Source: Sulfoacidibacillus thermotolerans | Lineage (GTDB): Bacteria > Bacillota > Bacilli > Alicyclobacillales > SLC66 | DNA: 64,000 nucleotides | Direction of reading: 5' to 3' | Assembly: GCF_003144315.1 (NCBI RefSeq) | Contig: NZ_MPDK01000002.1 | Coordinates: forward strand, 1 to 64,000 | Shown: positions 22,748-33,800 of the stretch, one piece after another | How the letters are laid out: the number at the start of each line of letters is the position of its first letter | How positions within the stretch are numbered: position 1 is the stretch's first letter | Position numbers and translations under genes: made by a program | Notes under the pieces: model-generated | The model's input: the letters and a program-made list of their open reading frames with translations, nothing else | Database searches by the model: none | What the model was told of the DNA's origin: nothing

Positions 22748-22786
22748 ATTTGGGTGTTTTCGGCCTTGTAAAGGGAGGTGCTCTGC

Positions 22787-22936
22787 ATGCGGGTGACGAT
22801 TACGTTAGCTTGTACAGATTGCAAACAGCGCAACTATACAACGATTAAAAATAAGAAGAACGACCCAGACCGTCTGGAAATGAAAAAGTTTTGTAAATAC
22901 TGCAATTCTCAGACGTTGCACCGTGAAACGCGTTAA
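22787..22936 (+). CDS. rpmG: Ribosomal protein L33
   Basis: 49 residues. Zinc-binding form with two pairs, C9/C12 and C36/C39 (CTDC, CKYC). Starts at ATG 22787 after GGGAGGTG. The conserved [15 protein letters not shown] and the C-terminal HRETR identify it. Located before secE-nusG, as in other Firmicutes. Confidence 0.95.
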   Translation: MRVTITLACTDCKQRNYTTIKNKKNDPDRLEMKKFCKYCNSQTLHRETR

Positions 22937-22989
22937 GTGTCGAGATCTACTTCATTCGTGGGGTTCGTCCGATGTTGGGGGTGCCTTAA

Positions 22990-23214
22990 TTGAGTAATTT
23001 TTTTGCCAGTGTACAACACGGGACGAATGAAATCGTCGGGTACTTTCGTGGGGTTGTTGAAGAAGTAAAAAAGGTTCGTTGGCCTACTCGCAAAGAGTTG
23101 GTCTCTTACACGATAACAGTGGTTATCGTGTGCACGGTTATGTTTGTTCTAACTTATGGATTTGATTTGCTGGTTACGCGGGGATTTGAGTTGCTCGGCA
23201 TAGGGAATTCCTGA
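22990..23214 (+). CDS. secE: Preprotein translocase subunit SecE
   Basis: 74 residues. Amphipathic segment VEEVKKVRWPTRKEL leads into one C-terminal transmembrane helix, the minimal SecE type of Gram-positive bacteria. Partner of SecY (49606). The start is TTG 22990; a GTTGGGGGTG stretch upstream is the probable ribosome site. Confidence 0.92.
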   Translation: MSNFFASVQHGTNEIVGYFRGVVEEVKKVRWPTRKELVSYTITVVIVCTVMFVLTYGFDLLVTRGFELLGIGNS

Positions 23215-23223
23215 TCTTAACTT

Positions 23224-23251
23224 AGGAGGTGCGGGCTGCCGCCCTCGTTCT
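23224..23251 (+). promoter_or_regulatory. nusG ribosome-binding region with intervening hairpin
   Basis: The strong Shine-Dalgarno AGGAGGT (23224-23230) is 21 bases from the nusG ATG. A hairpin GGGC-TGCC-GCCC (23233-23244) lies between; leaving out its 12 bases gives an optimal 9-base spacing. No nearer start codon exists in frame. Confidence 0.55.
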
Positions 23252-23797
23252 ATGGAGAATCAATTAGAGACACAGTGGTATGTCGTTCATACGTACTCAG
23301 GGTATGAAAACAAAGTAAAAGCGAATCTGGAGCGCCGTGTCGAATCTATGAACATGGCGGATAAGATTTTTCGCATACTGGTGCCGACAGAGGAAGAAAT
23401 TGAAATTAAAAATGGCAAGAAAAAGTCTGTGCAACGCAAGGTCTTCCCGGGCTATGTGTTGGTCGAAATGATCATGACAGATGACTCTTGGTATGTTGTG
23501 CGCAATACACCTGGAGTTGCGGGGTTTGTTGGTTCGAGTGGTGCAAACTCAAAGCCAACACCGCTGTTGTCTAGCGAAGTTCGGCTGATTTTGATGCAGA
23601 TGGGTGTAGACGATGTGAAAACTCGCTTTGACTATGAAGTCAATGAGGTGGTGCGCATTGTTGGCGGACCGTTTGCAAATTTTGTGGGCACGATCGACGA
23701 AATTTTGTGGCCGGAACATAAGGTTCGCGTATTAGTTTCGATGTTTGGACGGGAAACTCCGGTAGAGCTTGATTTTGAGCAGATGGAGAAACTATAA
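23252..23797 (+). CDS. nusG: Transcription termination/antitermination factor NusG
   Basis: 181 residues. The NGN domain begins TQWYVVHTYSGYENKV, and the KOW domain near the C-terminus includes VVRIVGGPFANFVGTI. It binds the RNA polymerase clamp and modulates pausing. It follows secE as in most bacteria. See the unusual ribosome site upstream. Confidence 0.96.
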   Translation: MENQLETQWYVVHTYSGYENKVKANLERRVESMNMADKIFRILVPTEEEIEIKNGKKKSVQRKVFPGYVLVEMIMTDDSWYVVRNTPGVAGFVGSSGANSKPTPLLSSEVRLILMQMGVDDVKTRFDYEVNEVVRIVGGPFANFVGTIDEILWPEHKVRVLVSMFGRETPVELDFEQMEKL

Positions 23798-23895
23798 TAG
23801 AACGGTCTATAAAGTAGAGTACTGCATAGAGCTGATTTTTGTGGTGCTCAAATTTGTTGTAATCCGCTACTATGTGCGTGCATTGTTGTGCTGTA

Positions 23896-23936
23896 GTGGG
23901 AGGTCGTAGGGTGCACCTGCGCCCGTCATACCACAT
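23896..23936 (+). promoter_or_regulatory. Putative L1-binding leader before rplK
   Basis: GTGGGAGGT ... ATACCACAT with outer GTGG (23896-23899) / CCAC (23931-23934) and an inner stem GGGTGC-ACCT-GCGCCC (23909-23924). It resembles the L1-stalk site of the 23S gene here (GTGGGAGGC at 4020, ATACCAC at 4070). Ribosomal protein L1 is known to repress the L11-L1 genes through such a mimic. Confidence 0.7.
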
Positions 23937-23962
23937 GGGTGAGGGAAAGTGAGGTTTTTGCA

Positions 23963-24388
23963 GTGGCAAAACGCGTGATTAAACTGGTAAAACTGCAGGT
24001 CGCTGCAGGAAAAGCCACTCCGGCGCCGCCGATTGGTCCAGCTTTGGGTCAAGCAGGCGTCAACATTATGATGTTTTGTAAAGAGTTTAATGCTCGAACA
24101 GCAGATCAACCAGGGATGATTATCCCGGTTGTCATTACAGTCTATGAGGATCGTTCATTTACATTTGAACTTAAAACTCCTCCTGCCTCCGTGTTGTTGA
24201 AAAAAGCACTCGGAATTGAGAGCGGTTCGGGAGAGCCAAACAAGAAGAAAGTTGGTACGCTTTCCCGCGCAAAAGTGCGTGAGATTGCGGAAATGAAAAT
24301 GGTGGATTTAAACGCGGCGAGTGTTGAAGCTGCAATGCGCATGGTCGAAGGTACAGCGCGTTCGATGGGCATTGTGATTGCGGATTAG
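23963..24388 (+). CDS. rplK: Ribosomal protein L11
   Basis: 141 residues. Base of the GTPase-associated centre. [23 protein letters not shown] matches the family N-terminus, so GTG 23963 is preferred to the upstream codon at 23939; GTGAGG lies nine bases before it. The [13 protein letters not shown] proline-rich hinge is present. Operon with rplA. Confidence 0.96.
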   Translation: MAKRVIKLVKLQVAAGKATPAPPIGPALGQAGVNIMMFCKEFNARTADQPGMIIPVVITVYEDRSFTFELKTPPASVLLKKALGIESGSGEPNKKKVGTLSRAKVREIAEMKMVDLNAASVEAAMRMVEGTARSMGIVIAD

Positions 24389-24406
24389 CGCAAGATGCTG
24401 CGTGAC

Positions 24407-24459
24407 GTGGGAGGTGCGGAGTAAGACGAACGTCTTGCGAAGTGCGCCGTCAACCACAT
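24407..24459 (+). promoter_or_regulatory. Putative L1-binding leader before rplA
   Basis: A second copy of the rplK leader pattern: GTGGGAGGT, then GGTGC (24412-24416) pairing with GCGCC (24444-24448), then GTCAACCACAT. The apical part holds a hairpin AAGAC-GAAC-GTCTT (24423-24436). Outer pairing is GTGG (24407-24410) / CCAC (24454-24457). Confidence 0.65.
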
Positions 24460-24477
24460 TTAGGGAGGAACGAGAAA

Positions 24478-25182
24478 ATGGCAGGGAAGAAATACGCTGA
24501 AGCATTAAAGTTGATCGATAAAGATCGTTTATACGATCCAATTGAAGCATTGGAATTGGTAAAACAAACGTCAGTGACCAAATTTGATGCGTCTGTTGAG
24601 ATTGCTTTTCGCCTAGGACTGGATCCGCGTAAAAACGACCAGCAAATTCGCGGCGCTGTGGTACTTCCGCATGGCACAGGGCGTACGGTTCGTGTGATTG
24701 TATTTGCAAAAGGAGATAAGGCTCGCGAGGCTGAAGCTGCGGGTGCTGACGTGGTCGGCGATGAGGATTTAGTGGCCAAGATCGCGGGCGGATGGATGGA
24801 GTTTGATGCTGCAATCGCAACGCCGGATATGATGGCGAGCGTTGGGCGACTGGGGCGTGTACTCGGTCCGCGCGGACTGATGCCAAATCCGAAAACGGGA
24901 ACTGTTACGTTTGACGTGAAGAGAGCGGTTGAAGAAGTTAAAGCGGGTAAAATTGAGTATCGCCTTGATAAAGGCGCTAATGTGCATGCGGTATTGGGGA
25001 AGGTATCCTTCCCAACTGAAAAGCTCGTTGAAAACTTTCAGGCGATATTTGAAGCGTTGCAAAAAGCAAAGCCAGCTGCTGCAAAGGGGCAGTATTTCCG
25101 GAGTGTATCGGTCAGTACGACGATGGGGCCTGGAATTCCGCTCAATTTGCAAAGATTGACGGCAACAACGCGCGCTCAGTAG
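24478..25182 (+). CDS. rplA: Ribosomal protein L1
   Basis: 234 residues. L1 stalk protein and likely autorepressor of rplK-rplA. ATG 24478 follows AGGGAGG; the [15 protein letters not shown] start and the conserved [25 protein letters not shown]-type segment (written here in part) are intact. Full family length. Confidence 0.97.
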   Translation: MAGKKYAEALKLIDKDRLYDPIEALELVKQTSVTKFDASVEIAFRLGLDPRKNDQQIRGAVVLPHGTGRTVRVIVFAKGDKAREAEAAGADVVGDEDLVAKIAGGWMEFDAAIATPDMMASVGRLGRVLGPRGLMPNPKTGTVTFDVKRAVEEVKAGKIEYRLDKGANVHAVLGKVSFPTEKLVENFQAIFEALQKAKPAAAKGQYFRSVSVSTTMGPGIPLNLQRLTATTRAQ

Positions 25183-25194
25183 AATTCTTAAAGT

Positions 25195-25223
25195 TTGCAT
25201 TGCATAGAGTGATGTGCTACAAT
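25195..25223 (+). promoter_or_regulatory. rplJ-rplL promoter
   Basis: TTGCAT (25195-25200), 17-bp spacer, TGC-TACAAT (hexamer 25218-25223). Confidence 0.7.
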
Positions 25224-25229
25224 ATTGCA

Positions 25230-25368
25230 AGTTTGTCGAGCTGTAGACAGTAGGTGTCCCGAGGACTTAAACAAACCTACCGAGGCTGCGACCACCGGAT
25301 CGGATGAAGGGTAAAACGACCTTTTCCTGAAACGCATGGACGTAGTCTCCGCCTCGGCGGAGTTTTTT
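25230..25368 (+). ncRNA. L10 leader of rplJ-rplL
   Basis: The 207-base rplA-rplJ gap has the arrangement of the L10 leader: AGTAGGTG pairing with a later CCTACC, a GAGGCTGCG element, and at its end an intrinsic terminator CTCCGC-CTCG-GCGGAG (25347-25362) followed by six T residues. Binding of the L10(L12)4 complex to such leaders is known to promote termination in Firmicutes. Confidence 0.85.
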
Positions 25369-25389
25369 GTTTGCTAGGAGGTGTAGATA

Positions 25390-25887
25390 GTGAGTGTTCG
25401 TGAAGAGAAAGCAGCGCTAGTAGCGGAAGTCGCTGATAAATTAGCGCAAAGCAAGACGACGATTGTCACTGATTATCGTGGATTAACGGTTGGCGAAGTG
25501 ACAGAGCTGCGAAAAAGATTGCGTGAAGCAGGCATTGAGTTTCGCGTGTTAAAGAACACATTGGTCCGTCGTGCAACTGCACAGTCGGGGACAGAAGCTC
25601 TTGATGTGTTTCTTAAAGGCCCAACAGCGATCGCTTTTAGTACAGAGGATCTCGTCGCGCCAGCTAAATTGCTAAATGACTTTGCGGCGAAGAATAAGGC
25701 GCTGGAAATCAAAGGTGGTTTAGTAGAGGGCAAATTGATTGATGCGGATGGAGTTAAGGATTTAGCTTCCTTGCCATCACGCGAAGGCCTTTTGTCAATG
25801 TTGCTTAGTGTGTTGCAGGCTCCGATGCGCAATCTGGCTTATGCGACCAAGCAGATTGCAGAACAAAAGGAAGCTCAAGGCGCTTAA
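25390..25887 (+). CDS. rplJ: Ribosomal protein L10
   Basis: 165 residues. Stalk base that carries L12 dimers. GTG 25390 follows AGGAGGTG. The family segments [19 protein letters not shown] and LKNTLVRRA are present, and the C-terminal helix binds L12. Regulated through the L10 leader. Confidence 0.96.
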   Translation: MSVREEKAALVAEVADKLAQSKTTIVTDYRGLTVGEVTELRKRLREAGIEFRVLKNTLVRRATAQSGTEALDVFLKGPTAIAFSTEDLVAPAKLLNDFAAKNKALEIKGGLVEGKLIDADGVKDLASLPSREGLLSMLLSVLQAPMRNLAYATKQIAEQKEAQGA

Positions 25888-25971
25888 TAGCAAGTGCTAT
25901 GGTTTGTCGATTTGAAGATAGTCATTTTCGTTTAACTTTACTATAAAAGAACTAGTTTTGGAGGGGTTTAC

Positions 25972-26343
25972 GTGTCTAAGGAGCAAATTATTGAAGCGAT
26001 TAAAGGCATGACAGTTCTTGAACTCAATGAACTTGTAAAAGCAATCGAAGAAGAATTTGGTGTTACAGCAGCTGCGCCTGTTGCAGTAATGGGTGGAGCG
26101 GCAGCTGGTGGCGCTGAAGCAGAAGCGGAACAGTCTGAGTTTGATGCAATCCTAGTCGATGCGGGTGCGTCGAAAATTAACGTGATTAAAGTGGTTCGCG
26201 AGATTACCGGTTTAGGGCTGAAAGAAGCAAAAGAATTAGTCGATAACGTTCCAAAACCGTTAAAAGAAAAAGTCAGCAAAGAAGATGCGGAAGCTGTAAA
26301 GGCGAAAATTGAAGAGGCTGGCGGAAAAGTCGAAGTCAAGTAG
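25972..26343 (+). CDS. rplL: Ribosomal protein L7/L12
   Basis: 123 residues. The N-terminal dimer helices, an Ala/Gly/Glu-rich hinge near residues 37-52, and the C-terminal factor-binding domain ([21 protein letters not shown]) are in order. GTG 25972 follows TTGGAGGGG. Confidence 0.97.
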   Translation: MSKEQIIEAIKGMTVLELNELVKAIEEEFGVTAAAPVAVMGGAAAGGAEAEAEQSEFDAILVDAGASKINVIKVVREITGLGLKEAKELVDNVPKPLKEKVSKEDAEAVKAKIEEAGGKVEVK

Positions 26344-26364
26344 TGTTCATTTATCCATAGATGC

Positions 26365-26401
26365 TCAGCGGGCCGCGCAGTGCGTGGGTCCGCTGACTTT
26401 T
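26365..26401 (+). terminator. Terminator/attenuator after rplL
   Basis: Stem TCAGCGGGCC (26365-26374) / GGTCCGCTGA (26387-26396) with one G-T pair, 12-base loop, then CTTTT. Probably partial, separating rplJL from the rpoBC region. Confidence 0.7.
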
Positions 26402-26480
26402 CATAAGCAAGTTTATAGGGAAAACAATGCTGAGAAAAGGATTTATTTAGTGGTTGTTGCTCAGCTGAGGTGAGAAACTG

Positions 26481-27080
26481 ATGCCAGACCATTACTACAG
26501 CGCACGTCCGAGTAGTGCATCGGATCGCAGAAAGATAACGGCGGTATTACGCGGCCGAGATTTTGTGTTTATAACAGACAAAGGTGTATTCAGTCGTGCG
26601 GGGGTTGATTTTGGATCAGCGCTACTAGCGAATGCTGCGCACGTCGATGTAGGTGATTCAATTCTCGATTTGGGCTGCGGTTACGGGCCCGTGGGAATTG
26701 CACTGGCTGCGACTGTTCCAGATGTCACTGTGTGGGCTGTCGATGTGAATGAGCGGGCGGTTGAATTATGTAACATCAATGCCGAGGTGGCGCGTGTCTC
26801 TGTACACGCTCTTGTTAGTGATGGCGTTGCTGCCTTGCCGAAAGACATTCAGTTTGACTGTGTCGTTTTTAATCCTCCCATTCGAGCAGGGAAGTCTGTG
26901 GTTTGGCGTTTATATGAGCAGGCGTTTGCGGTTTTGCGCAACGGCGGGCGATTGTTTGTAGTGATTCAGAAGAAACAGGGAGCAGAATCTAGTGAAACCT
27001 TTTTGCGCTCACTCTTTTCTGAAGTGAGGACCATTCAACGCGAAGCTGGCTATCGTGTCTATGAATGTAAAAAGGAATGA
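26481..27080 (+). CDS. Class I SAM-dependent methyltransferase (YbxB-like)
   Basis: 199 residues. The SAM-binding motif ILDLGCGYGPVGIALA (near residue 60) and the amino-methylating motif NPPIR near 132 resemble the RsmC group of 16S rRNA guanine-N2 methyltransferases. The YbxB family occupies this same place between rplL and rpoB in Bacillus. Substrate is not proven. ATG 26481 follows TGAGGTGAG. Confidence 0.88.
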   Translation: MPDHYYSARPSSASDRRKITAVLRGRDFVFITDKGVFSRAGVDFGSALLANAAHVDVGDSILDLGCGYGPVGIALAATVPDVTVWAVDVNERAVELCNINAEVARVSVHALVSDGVAALPKDIQFDCVVFNPPIRAGKSVVWRLYEQAFAVLRNGGRLFVVIQKKQGAESSETFLRSLFSEVRTIQREAGYRVYECKKE

Positions 27081-27121
27081 TCGATGGGTGAGGAAGGCGG
27101 CAATATGCTTGAAATATGTCG

Positions 27122-27150
27122 TTGACTTATCATCTCATTCATGCTATCGT
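27122..27150 (+). promoter_or_regulatory. Candidate rpoB promoter
   Basis: TTGACT (27122-27127), 17-bp spacer, TGC-TATCGT (hexamer 27145-27150). A TATAAT at 27153-27158 is an alternative -10 without a good -35. About 170 bases of untranslated leader would precede rpoB. Confidence 0.5.
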
Positions 27151-27329
27151 CATATAATGCGAAATATTATTCTGGGGTTGTATGCTCTACGGATGAATAT
27201 TTCGCCTAATTTGTGGCGATAGAAGTATATTACATGTTCTATTTCAAGGAGAAATGAGGTCGAGCTTGACCCGTTTGTCTTTCTTTCTTTTTGCGGAAAG
27301 CCAGCGATTTGGTATGAGGGGTGACCGAT

Positions 27330-30300
27330 TTGCAGGGACACGTAGTAAAGTACGGGCGCCGCGAGCGCAGGACGTACTCCCGCGTTGCGGAAGTTCATGA
27401 ACTCCCGAATTTGATTGAGATCCAACAAAAGTCGTACCAGTGGTTTTTGAACGATGGATTGCGCGAGCTCTTCGCAGATATTTCCCCCATTCAAGACTTC
27501 ACAGGCAATTTAACCTTGGAGTTTGTTGATTATAGTCTTGGGGATCCGAAGTATAGTGTCGAGGAGTCAAAAGAGCGGGACGTAACATACGCGGCACCGC
27601 TTCGTGTGAAGGTGCGGCTAATTAACCGCGAAACAGGTGAAGTCAAAGAACAGGAAGTGTTTATGGGCGATTTTCCGCTCATGACGGAGACTGGGACTTT
27701 CATTATCAATGGTGCGGAACGCGTCATTGTCAGTCAACTTGTTCGCTCGCCTAGTGTGTATTTCAATGCAAAAGTAGATAAGAACGGGAAAAGAACGTAC
27801 AGTGCAACAGTAATTCCAAACCGCGGCGCCTGGCTCGAACTCGAGACAGATGCCAAAGATATTATATATGTGCGTATTGACCGCACGCGTAAGATTCCAG
27901 TCACGGTGTTATTAAGAGCACTCGGATTTTCATCGGATGCTGAGATTTTGTCCCTGCTTGGTGAAGATGAATTTCTGCGCAACACACTGGAAAAGGATAA
28001 CACAGACTCTACCGAAAAGGCCTTGATTGAAATTTATGAACGCCTGCGTCCGGGAGAACCACCTACGGTGGAAAATGCGCGCAATTTGTTGACATCGCGC
28101 TTTTTTGATCCCAAGCGGTATGATCTGGCGGCAGTGGGTCGATATAAAATCAATAAAAAGTTACATTTGAAAAATCGCTTGCTCAATCAGCGTCTGGCAG
28201 AATCACTTGTCGATGCAGAGACTGGAGAAATTTTAGCTGAGGCAGGACAACTTGTCGATCGACGGCTGTTAGATCGTTTGCTTCCATATCTAGATGCCGG
28301 ATTAAATGAACATACGTATCGCTCGGCGGCAGGAGTTACTGAAGATCCGTTGATTCATGTACAAGAAATTCGGATCTTTAGTCAACGTGAAGACGGAAAA
28401 CCGATTAAAGTGATCGGTAATGGTCGAATTGGGAAAAATGTAAAACATATTGTTCCGGCAGACATTATTGCATCGATCAGCTATTTCATGGATTTGCTGC
28501 ATGGTGTAGGCGACACGGATGATATTGATCATTTAGGCAATCGCCGTTTGCGCTCCGTAGGAGAGTTGTTGCAAAATCAATTTCGCATTGGTTTGTCTCG
28601 GATGGAACGCGTCGTGCGCGAACGGATGTCAATTCAAGATGCGAATGCGATAACGCCTCAAGGATTGATTAATATTCGTCCGGTGATTGCATCGATTAAG
28701 GAGTTTTTTGGGTCGAGTCAGTTATCGCAGTTTATGGATCAAACAAATCCGTTAGCGGAACTCACTCATAAACGACGTCTTTCGGCGCTTGGTCCCGGGG
28801 GGCTAACACGTGAACGGGCAGGATTTGAAGTTCGAGATGTTCACCATTCTCATTATGGTCGGATGTGTCCGATTGAAACTCCTGAAGGTCCAAACATTGG
28901 ATTGATAAACAGTTTGTCCACATATGCTCGAATTAATGAGTATGGATTTATTGAAACCCCTTATCGACGTGTAGATCCGGAGACGGGTCTCGTAACAGAT
29001 CACGTGGATTACCTGACTGCAGATGAAGAAGACAACTATGTGATTGGTCAGGCTAGTTCACGCATCACACCTGAGGGTAAGTTCATGGACGCAGAGCAGA
29101 TTGTTCGCTATAAAGAAGAGATTCTAACCATGCCTGCGGAACGTGTTGATTACATTGATGTATCGCCAAAGCAAGTAGTATCTGTGGCAACGGCTTTAAT
29201 TCCATTTCTTGAAAATGACGATGCCAATCGCGCGTTGATGGGTTCAAACATGCAGCGCCAAGCGGTTCCTCTGCTTGTTACAGATGCCCCGCTAGTCGGG
29301 ACAGGGATGGAGTACAAAGCAGCCCGTGATTCGGGTGTTGCAATCCTTGCGAAGCGATCAGGAGTCGTTGAACGCGTCACGGCAAACGAAATTCAAATCC
29401 GTGTGCAAGAGGTTGTCGATGGAAAAGTCGTGCAGGGGAATATTGATCGCTATAAGATTATGAAGTTTATGCGCTCGAACCAAGGGACCTGTATCAATCA
29501 GCGACCGATTGTGCGTATGGGAGACGTTGTTCAAAAGGGTGATATTATCGCAGATGGTCCAGCGACCGATCAGGGAGAATTGGCGCTAGGCCGAAATGTC
29601 CTCGTTGCGTTTATGACGTGGGAAGGATACAACTATGAAGATGCGATTCTGTTAAGTGAAGACGTTGTGAAAGAGGATATTTACACTTCGATTCACATTG
29701 AGGAATACGAGTGTGAAGCGCGCGATACAAAACTTGGACCAGAGGAGATCACGCGTGACATCCCAAATGTTGGAGAGGATGCGTTGCGTAACCTTGACGA
29801 TCGCGGGATTATTCGCATCGGAGCAGAGATTGTTGCGGGAGATATTCTAGTTGGCAAAGTAACTCCTAAAGGCGTGACAGAACTCACAGCAGAAGAGCGG
29901 TTGTTACATGCGATTTTTGGTGAAAAAGCGAGAGAGGTTCGTGACACTTCACTAAAAGCGCCAAACGGCGGCGCAGGGATCATTGTAGATGTCAAAGTGT
30001 TTACGAGGGAAAATGGCGATGAATTGCCGCCTGGTGTTAATCAGTTGGTGCGTGTCTACATCGCGCAAAAACGCAAAATTTCAGAAGGCGACAAAATGGC
30101 TGGACGGCACGGCAATAAGGGGGTCGTTGCTCGGATCATGCCCGTCGAAGATATGCCGTTTTTGCCGGATGGAACGCCTGTGCAAATTGTGTTAAACCCT
30201 CTAGGGGTTCCCTCGCGGATGAATATCGGACAAGTGCTGGAAACACATCTTGGTATGGCGGCACACGCCCTGGGCATTCGAGTTGCAACTCCTGTGTTTG

Positions 30301-30863
30301 ATGGAGCTCATGAATCGGACGTGTTTGATGCACTTGAAGAAGCGGGTCTTGATCGCGATGGTAAGACGGTGCTTTACGATGGTCGCACTGGGGAACGGTT
30401 TGATGGACGTGTCACAGTAGGGTATGTGTACATGTTGAAGTTGCACCATTTGGTTGATGATAAGATTCATGCACGCTCGACAGGTCCTTACTCGCTAGTT
30501 ACACAGCAGCCACTCGGTGGTAAAGCACAATTTGGCGGGCAGCGATTTGGGGAGATGGAAGTCTGGGCGCTTGAAGCGTATGGTGCAGCATATACACTGC
30601 AGGAGATTCTCACGGTCAAATCGGACGATGTCGTTGGACGTGTAAAGACGTATGAAGCAATCGTAAAAGGGGAGAACGTACCGGAGCCAGGTGTCCCTGA
30701 ATCGTTTAAAGTGTTGATCAAAGAACTACAGAGTCTTGGGTTAGATGTAAAGATTTTATCGGAAGATGAACAAGAAATCGCAATGCGTGAATCGGATGAA
30801 GATGATGACACTACCGAAAAGCTCAATTTCAGTCTAGAAATGCGTGAAGTGGGCGAAGACTAG
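27330..30863 (+). CDS. rpoB: RNA polymerase beta subunit
   Basis: 1177 residues from TTG 27330, which aligns with the family start ([10 protein letters not shown]) and has GAGGGG eight bases upstream; GTG 27321 overlaps that site and is less likely. The rifampicin pocket ([19 protein letters not shown], then KRRLSALG) is of the sensitive type with no substitution at the usual resistance positions. The C-terminal part contains the conserved [20 protein letters not shown]. Confidence 0.97.
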   Translation: MQGHVVKYGRRERRTYSRVAEVHELPNLIEIQQKSYQWFLNDGLRELFADISPIQDFTGNLTLEFVDYSLGDPKYSVEESKERDVTYAAPLRVKVRLINRETGEVKEQEVFMGDFPLMTETGTFIINGAERVIVSQLVRSPSVYFNAKVDKNGKRTYSATVIPNRGAWLELETDAKDIIYVRIDRTRKIPVTVLLRALGFSSDAEILSLLGEDEFLRNTLEKDNTDSTEKALIEIYERLRPGEPPTVENARNLLTSRFFDPKRYDLAAVGRYKINKKLHLKNRLLNQRLAESLVDAETGEILAEAGQLVDRRLLDRLLPYLDAGLNEHTYRSAAGVTEDPLIHVQEIRIFSQREDGKPIKVIGNGRIGKNVKHIVPADIIASISYFMDLLHGVGDTDDIDHLGNRRLRSVGELLQNQFRIGLSRMERVVRERMSIQDANAITPQGLINIRPVIASIKEFFGSSQLSQFMDQTNPLAELTHKRRLSALGPGGLTRERAGFEVRDVHHSHYGRMCPIETPEGPNIGLINSLSTYARINEYGFIETPYRRVDPETGLVTDHVDYLTADEEDNYVIGQASSRITPEGKFMDAEQIVRYKEEILTMPAERVDYIDVSPKQVVSVATALIPFLENDDANRALMGSNMQRQAVPLLVTDAPLVGTGMEYKAARDSGVAILAKRSGVVERVTANEIQIRVQEVVDGKVVQGNIDRYKIMKFMRSNQGTCINQRPIVRMGDVVQKGDIIADGPATDQGELALGRNVLVAFMTWEGYNYEDAILLSEDVVKEDIYTSIHIEEYECEARDTKLGPEEITRDIPNVGEDALRNLDDRGIIRIGAEIVAGDILVGKVTPKGVTELTAEERLLHAIFGEKAREVRDTSLKAPNGGAGIIVDVKVFTRENGDELPPGVNQLVRVYIAQKRKISEGDKMAGRHGNKGVVARIMPVEDMPFLPDGTPVQIVLNPLGVPSRMNIGQVLETHLGMAAHALGIRVATPVFDGAHESDVFDALEEAGLDRDGKTVLYDGRTGERFDGRVTVGYVYMLKLHHLVDDKIHARSTGPYSLVTQQPLGGKAQFGGQRFGEMEVWALEAYGAAYTLQEILTVKSDDVVGRVKTYEAIVKGENVPEPGVPESFKVLIKELQSLGLDVKILSEDEQEIAMRESDEDDDTTEKLNFSLEMREVGED

Positions 30864-30898
30864 GATTTCTTAAAGACGACATAAGAGGGGGGCCCCTT

Positions 30899-33800
30899 TT
30901 GCTAGATGTCAATAACTTCGAGTTTATGAAAATTGGTCTAGCCTCACCCGACAAGATTCGTTCATGGTCGCATGGGGAAGTCAAGAAGCCGGAAACAATT
31001 AACTATAGAACCTTGAAACCAGAAAAAGAAGGTCTGTTTTGCGAAAAGATCTTTGGACCGCAGCGTGACTGGGAGTGTCACTGTGGGAAGTACAAGCGCG
31101 TTCGGTACAAAGGAGTCGTCTGCGATCGCTGCGGCGTTGAAGTGACACGTGCGAAGGTGCGCCGAGAACGGATGGGTCATATTGAATTAGCAGCTCCGGT
31201 GTCGCACATCTGGTATTTCAAGGGAATTCCAAGCCGTATGGGGCTAGTGCTTGACATGTCGCCGCGCTCTCTTGAAGAAGTGATCTACTTTGCGTCCTAT
31301 GTCGTGACAGATCCGGGCGATACGCCGCTTGAGAAAAAACAGTTGTTATCAGAAAAAGAGTACCGCAGTTATCGAGAAAAGTACGGGTATGCGTTTGAGG
31401 CAGGCATGGGAGCGGAATCGATTAAAAAACTGTTGCTAGAGATCGATCTTGATCGTGAGATTGACACGTTACGCGAAGAGTTGCGCACTGTTCAAGGTCA
31501 ACGTCGCAACCGTGCAATTAAGCGTTTGGAAGTACTCGATGCCTTTAAACAGTCAAATAACGAACCGAGTTGGATGATTCTTGATGCCCTGCCGGTAATT
31601 CCGCCTGATCTGCGTCCAATGGTCCAACTTGATGGTGGGCGTTTTGCCACTTCAGACCTAAACGACTTGTATCGTCGTGTGATCAATCGCAATAATCGCC
31701 TTAAACGTCTGTTGGATCTTGGCGCACCGGATATTATTGTGCAGAATGAAAAGCGTATGCTTCAAGAAGCGGTTGACGCGCTAATTGATAATGGTCGTCG
31801 TGGGCGACCTGTGACGGGACCAGGAAATCGGCCGTTAAAATCTTTATCCCATATGTTAAAAGGTAAGCAAGGCCGCTTTAGACAAAACTTGCTAGGGAAG
31901 CGTGTTGACTACTCTGGCCGTTCAGTCATTGTTGTTGGACCTGAATTGAAAATGTATCAGTGTGGTCTACCTAAGGAGATGGCCCTTGAGCTCTTTAAAC
32001 CTTTTGTAATGAAAGAACTCGTCGCGCAGGGTCTGGCCCATAATATAAAAAGTGCCAAGCGCAAAGTGGAACGTGTATCACCTGAAGTGTGGGATGTCTT
32101 AGAACAGGTGATTACAGAGCATCCGGTTTTGTTAAATCGCGCACCTACACTCCATCGCTTGGGCATTCAGGCATTTGAACCAATTCTTGTTGCTGGACGA
32201 GCGATTAAGTTGCATCCGCTTGTTTGTACAGCATATAATGCTGACTTTGATGGCGATCAAATGGCGGTTCACGTACCGCTATCTGCTGAAGCACAGGCTG
32301 AAGCTAGACTACTTATGCTAGCGGCTCACAACATCCTTAATCCTAAAGATGGAAAGCCTGTCGTAACACCGACGCAAGACATGGTTCTTGGTTCCTATTA
32401 CTTGACAATTGAAAAGTCAGGTGAGCCTGGAGAAGGTCGGATTTTCAGTTCAAAAGAAGAAGTCTTACTTGCTTATCAATATGGTCAGATCTCTCTACAC
32501 TCACGCATCGTGATTCCTGCGCGTGTTCTTGAAAAAACGTCATTTACTCCCGAGCAAGAAAAGGCGTTGTTGGTAACAACTTGTGGGAAGATTTTATTCA
32601 ATGAAATTTTCCCGCCTGAATTCCCTTATATTAATGTGGCGGATCGCAAGAATCTGTTAGTTGGTACGCCTGATGAGTATTTTATTTTTGATAAGGGAGC
32701 CGATCTCACCGCATTTGTTTCAAAAGTTCCGGTAAAAGGAGCGGTCGTTAAATCCTTTCTGGGCGCAATTATTGGAGAGTGTTTTAGTCGTTATGGTACG
32801 ACTCGCACTGCTGAAATTCTGGATCGTGTCAAGCGTCTCGGATTTTCCTATTCGACGAAAGCCGGGATTACGATTTCTGTGGCAGATATTTATGTGCCAA
32901 AGCAAAAAGAAGAGATTGTTGCGGAAGCTGAGAAAAAAGAAGATACAGTTGTCATGCAATTTAGGCGTGGGTTGATCACGGAAGAGGAACGGTACAATCG
33001 ATTTATCAGTATCTGGAGTACAGCAAAAGACAATCTGACCAATACGCTCATGGATTCGTTGGATCGCTTTAATCCGATCTATATGATGGCGAACTCAGGT
33101 GCGCGCGGATCAGTTTCTCAGATTACCCAATTAGCCGGGATGCGCGGGTTGATGGCGAATCCTTCTGGTCGGATTATCGAGTTGCCAATCAAGTCGAATT
33201 TCCGGGAAGGTCTAAGCGTACTTGAGTATTTTATCTCGACGCACGGGGCTCGCAAAGGACTTGCAGACACTGCGTTGCGTACGGCAGACTCTGGTTATTT
33301 GACTCGTCGGTTGGTTGATGTTGCCCAGGATACCATTGTGCGTATTGAAGACTGTGGTACCGACCGGGGGCTTCCTGTTCAGCAAATCCGCGATGGCAAA
33401 GAAGTAATCGAAGATCTCTATGACCGCATTGTTGGTCGAATTGCGTTTGAAACGGTACGCCATCCGGAAACAGGGGAAGTGCTGGTTGCGCGCAATCAAT
33501 TAATAGAAGAAAATATCGCGCGTGCAATTGTTAATGCAGGGATCACTGAAGTCACAATACGATCTGTGTTGACATGTCGGGCGCGTCATGGTGTATGCAT
33601 CAAGTGTTATGGACGTAATCTTGCGACGGGTAAAATGGTTGAAATCGGAGAAGCGGTTGGGATTATCGCGGCTCAATCGATTGGCGAACCAGGTACACAG
33701 TTGACCATGCGGACATTCCATACAGGCGGGGTCGCTGGCGATGATATCACACAAGGTTTGCCACGGATTCAGGAGTTGTTTGAGGCGCGTAATCCGAAAG

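Noticed and set aside
23231-23251. nusG leader as a third L1-binding site
   Set aside because: It shares GGAGGT and a short stem but has no ACCAC partner, so it does not fit the L1 pattern.
30864-30900. GGGGGGCCCC before rpoC as a terminator
   Set aside because: The palindrome has no proper loop and overlaps the ribosome site; rpoB and rpoC are normally one transcript.
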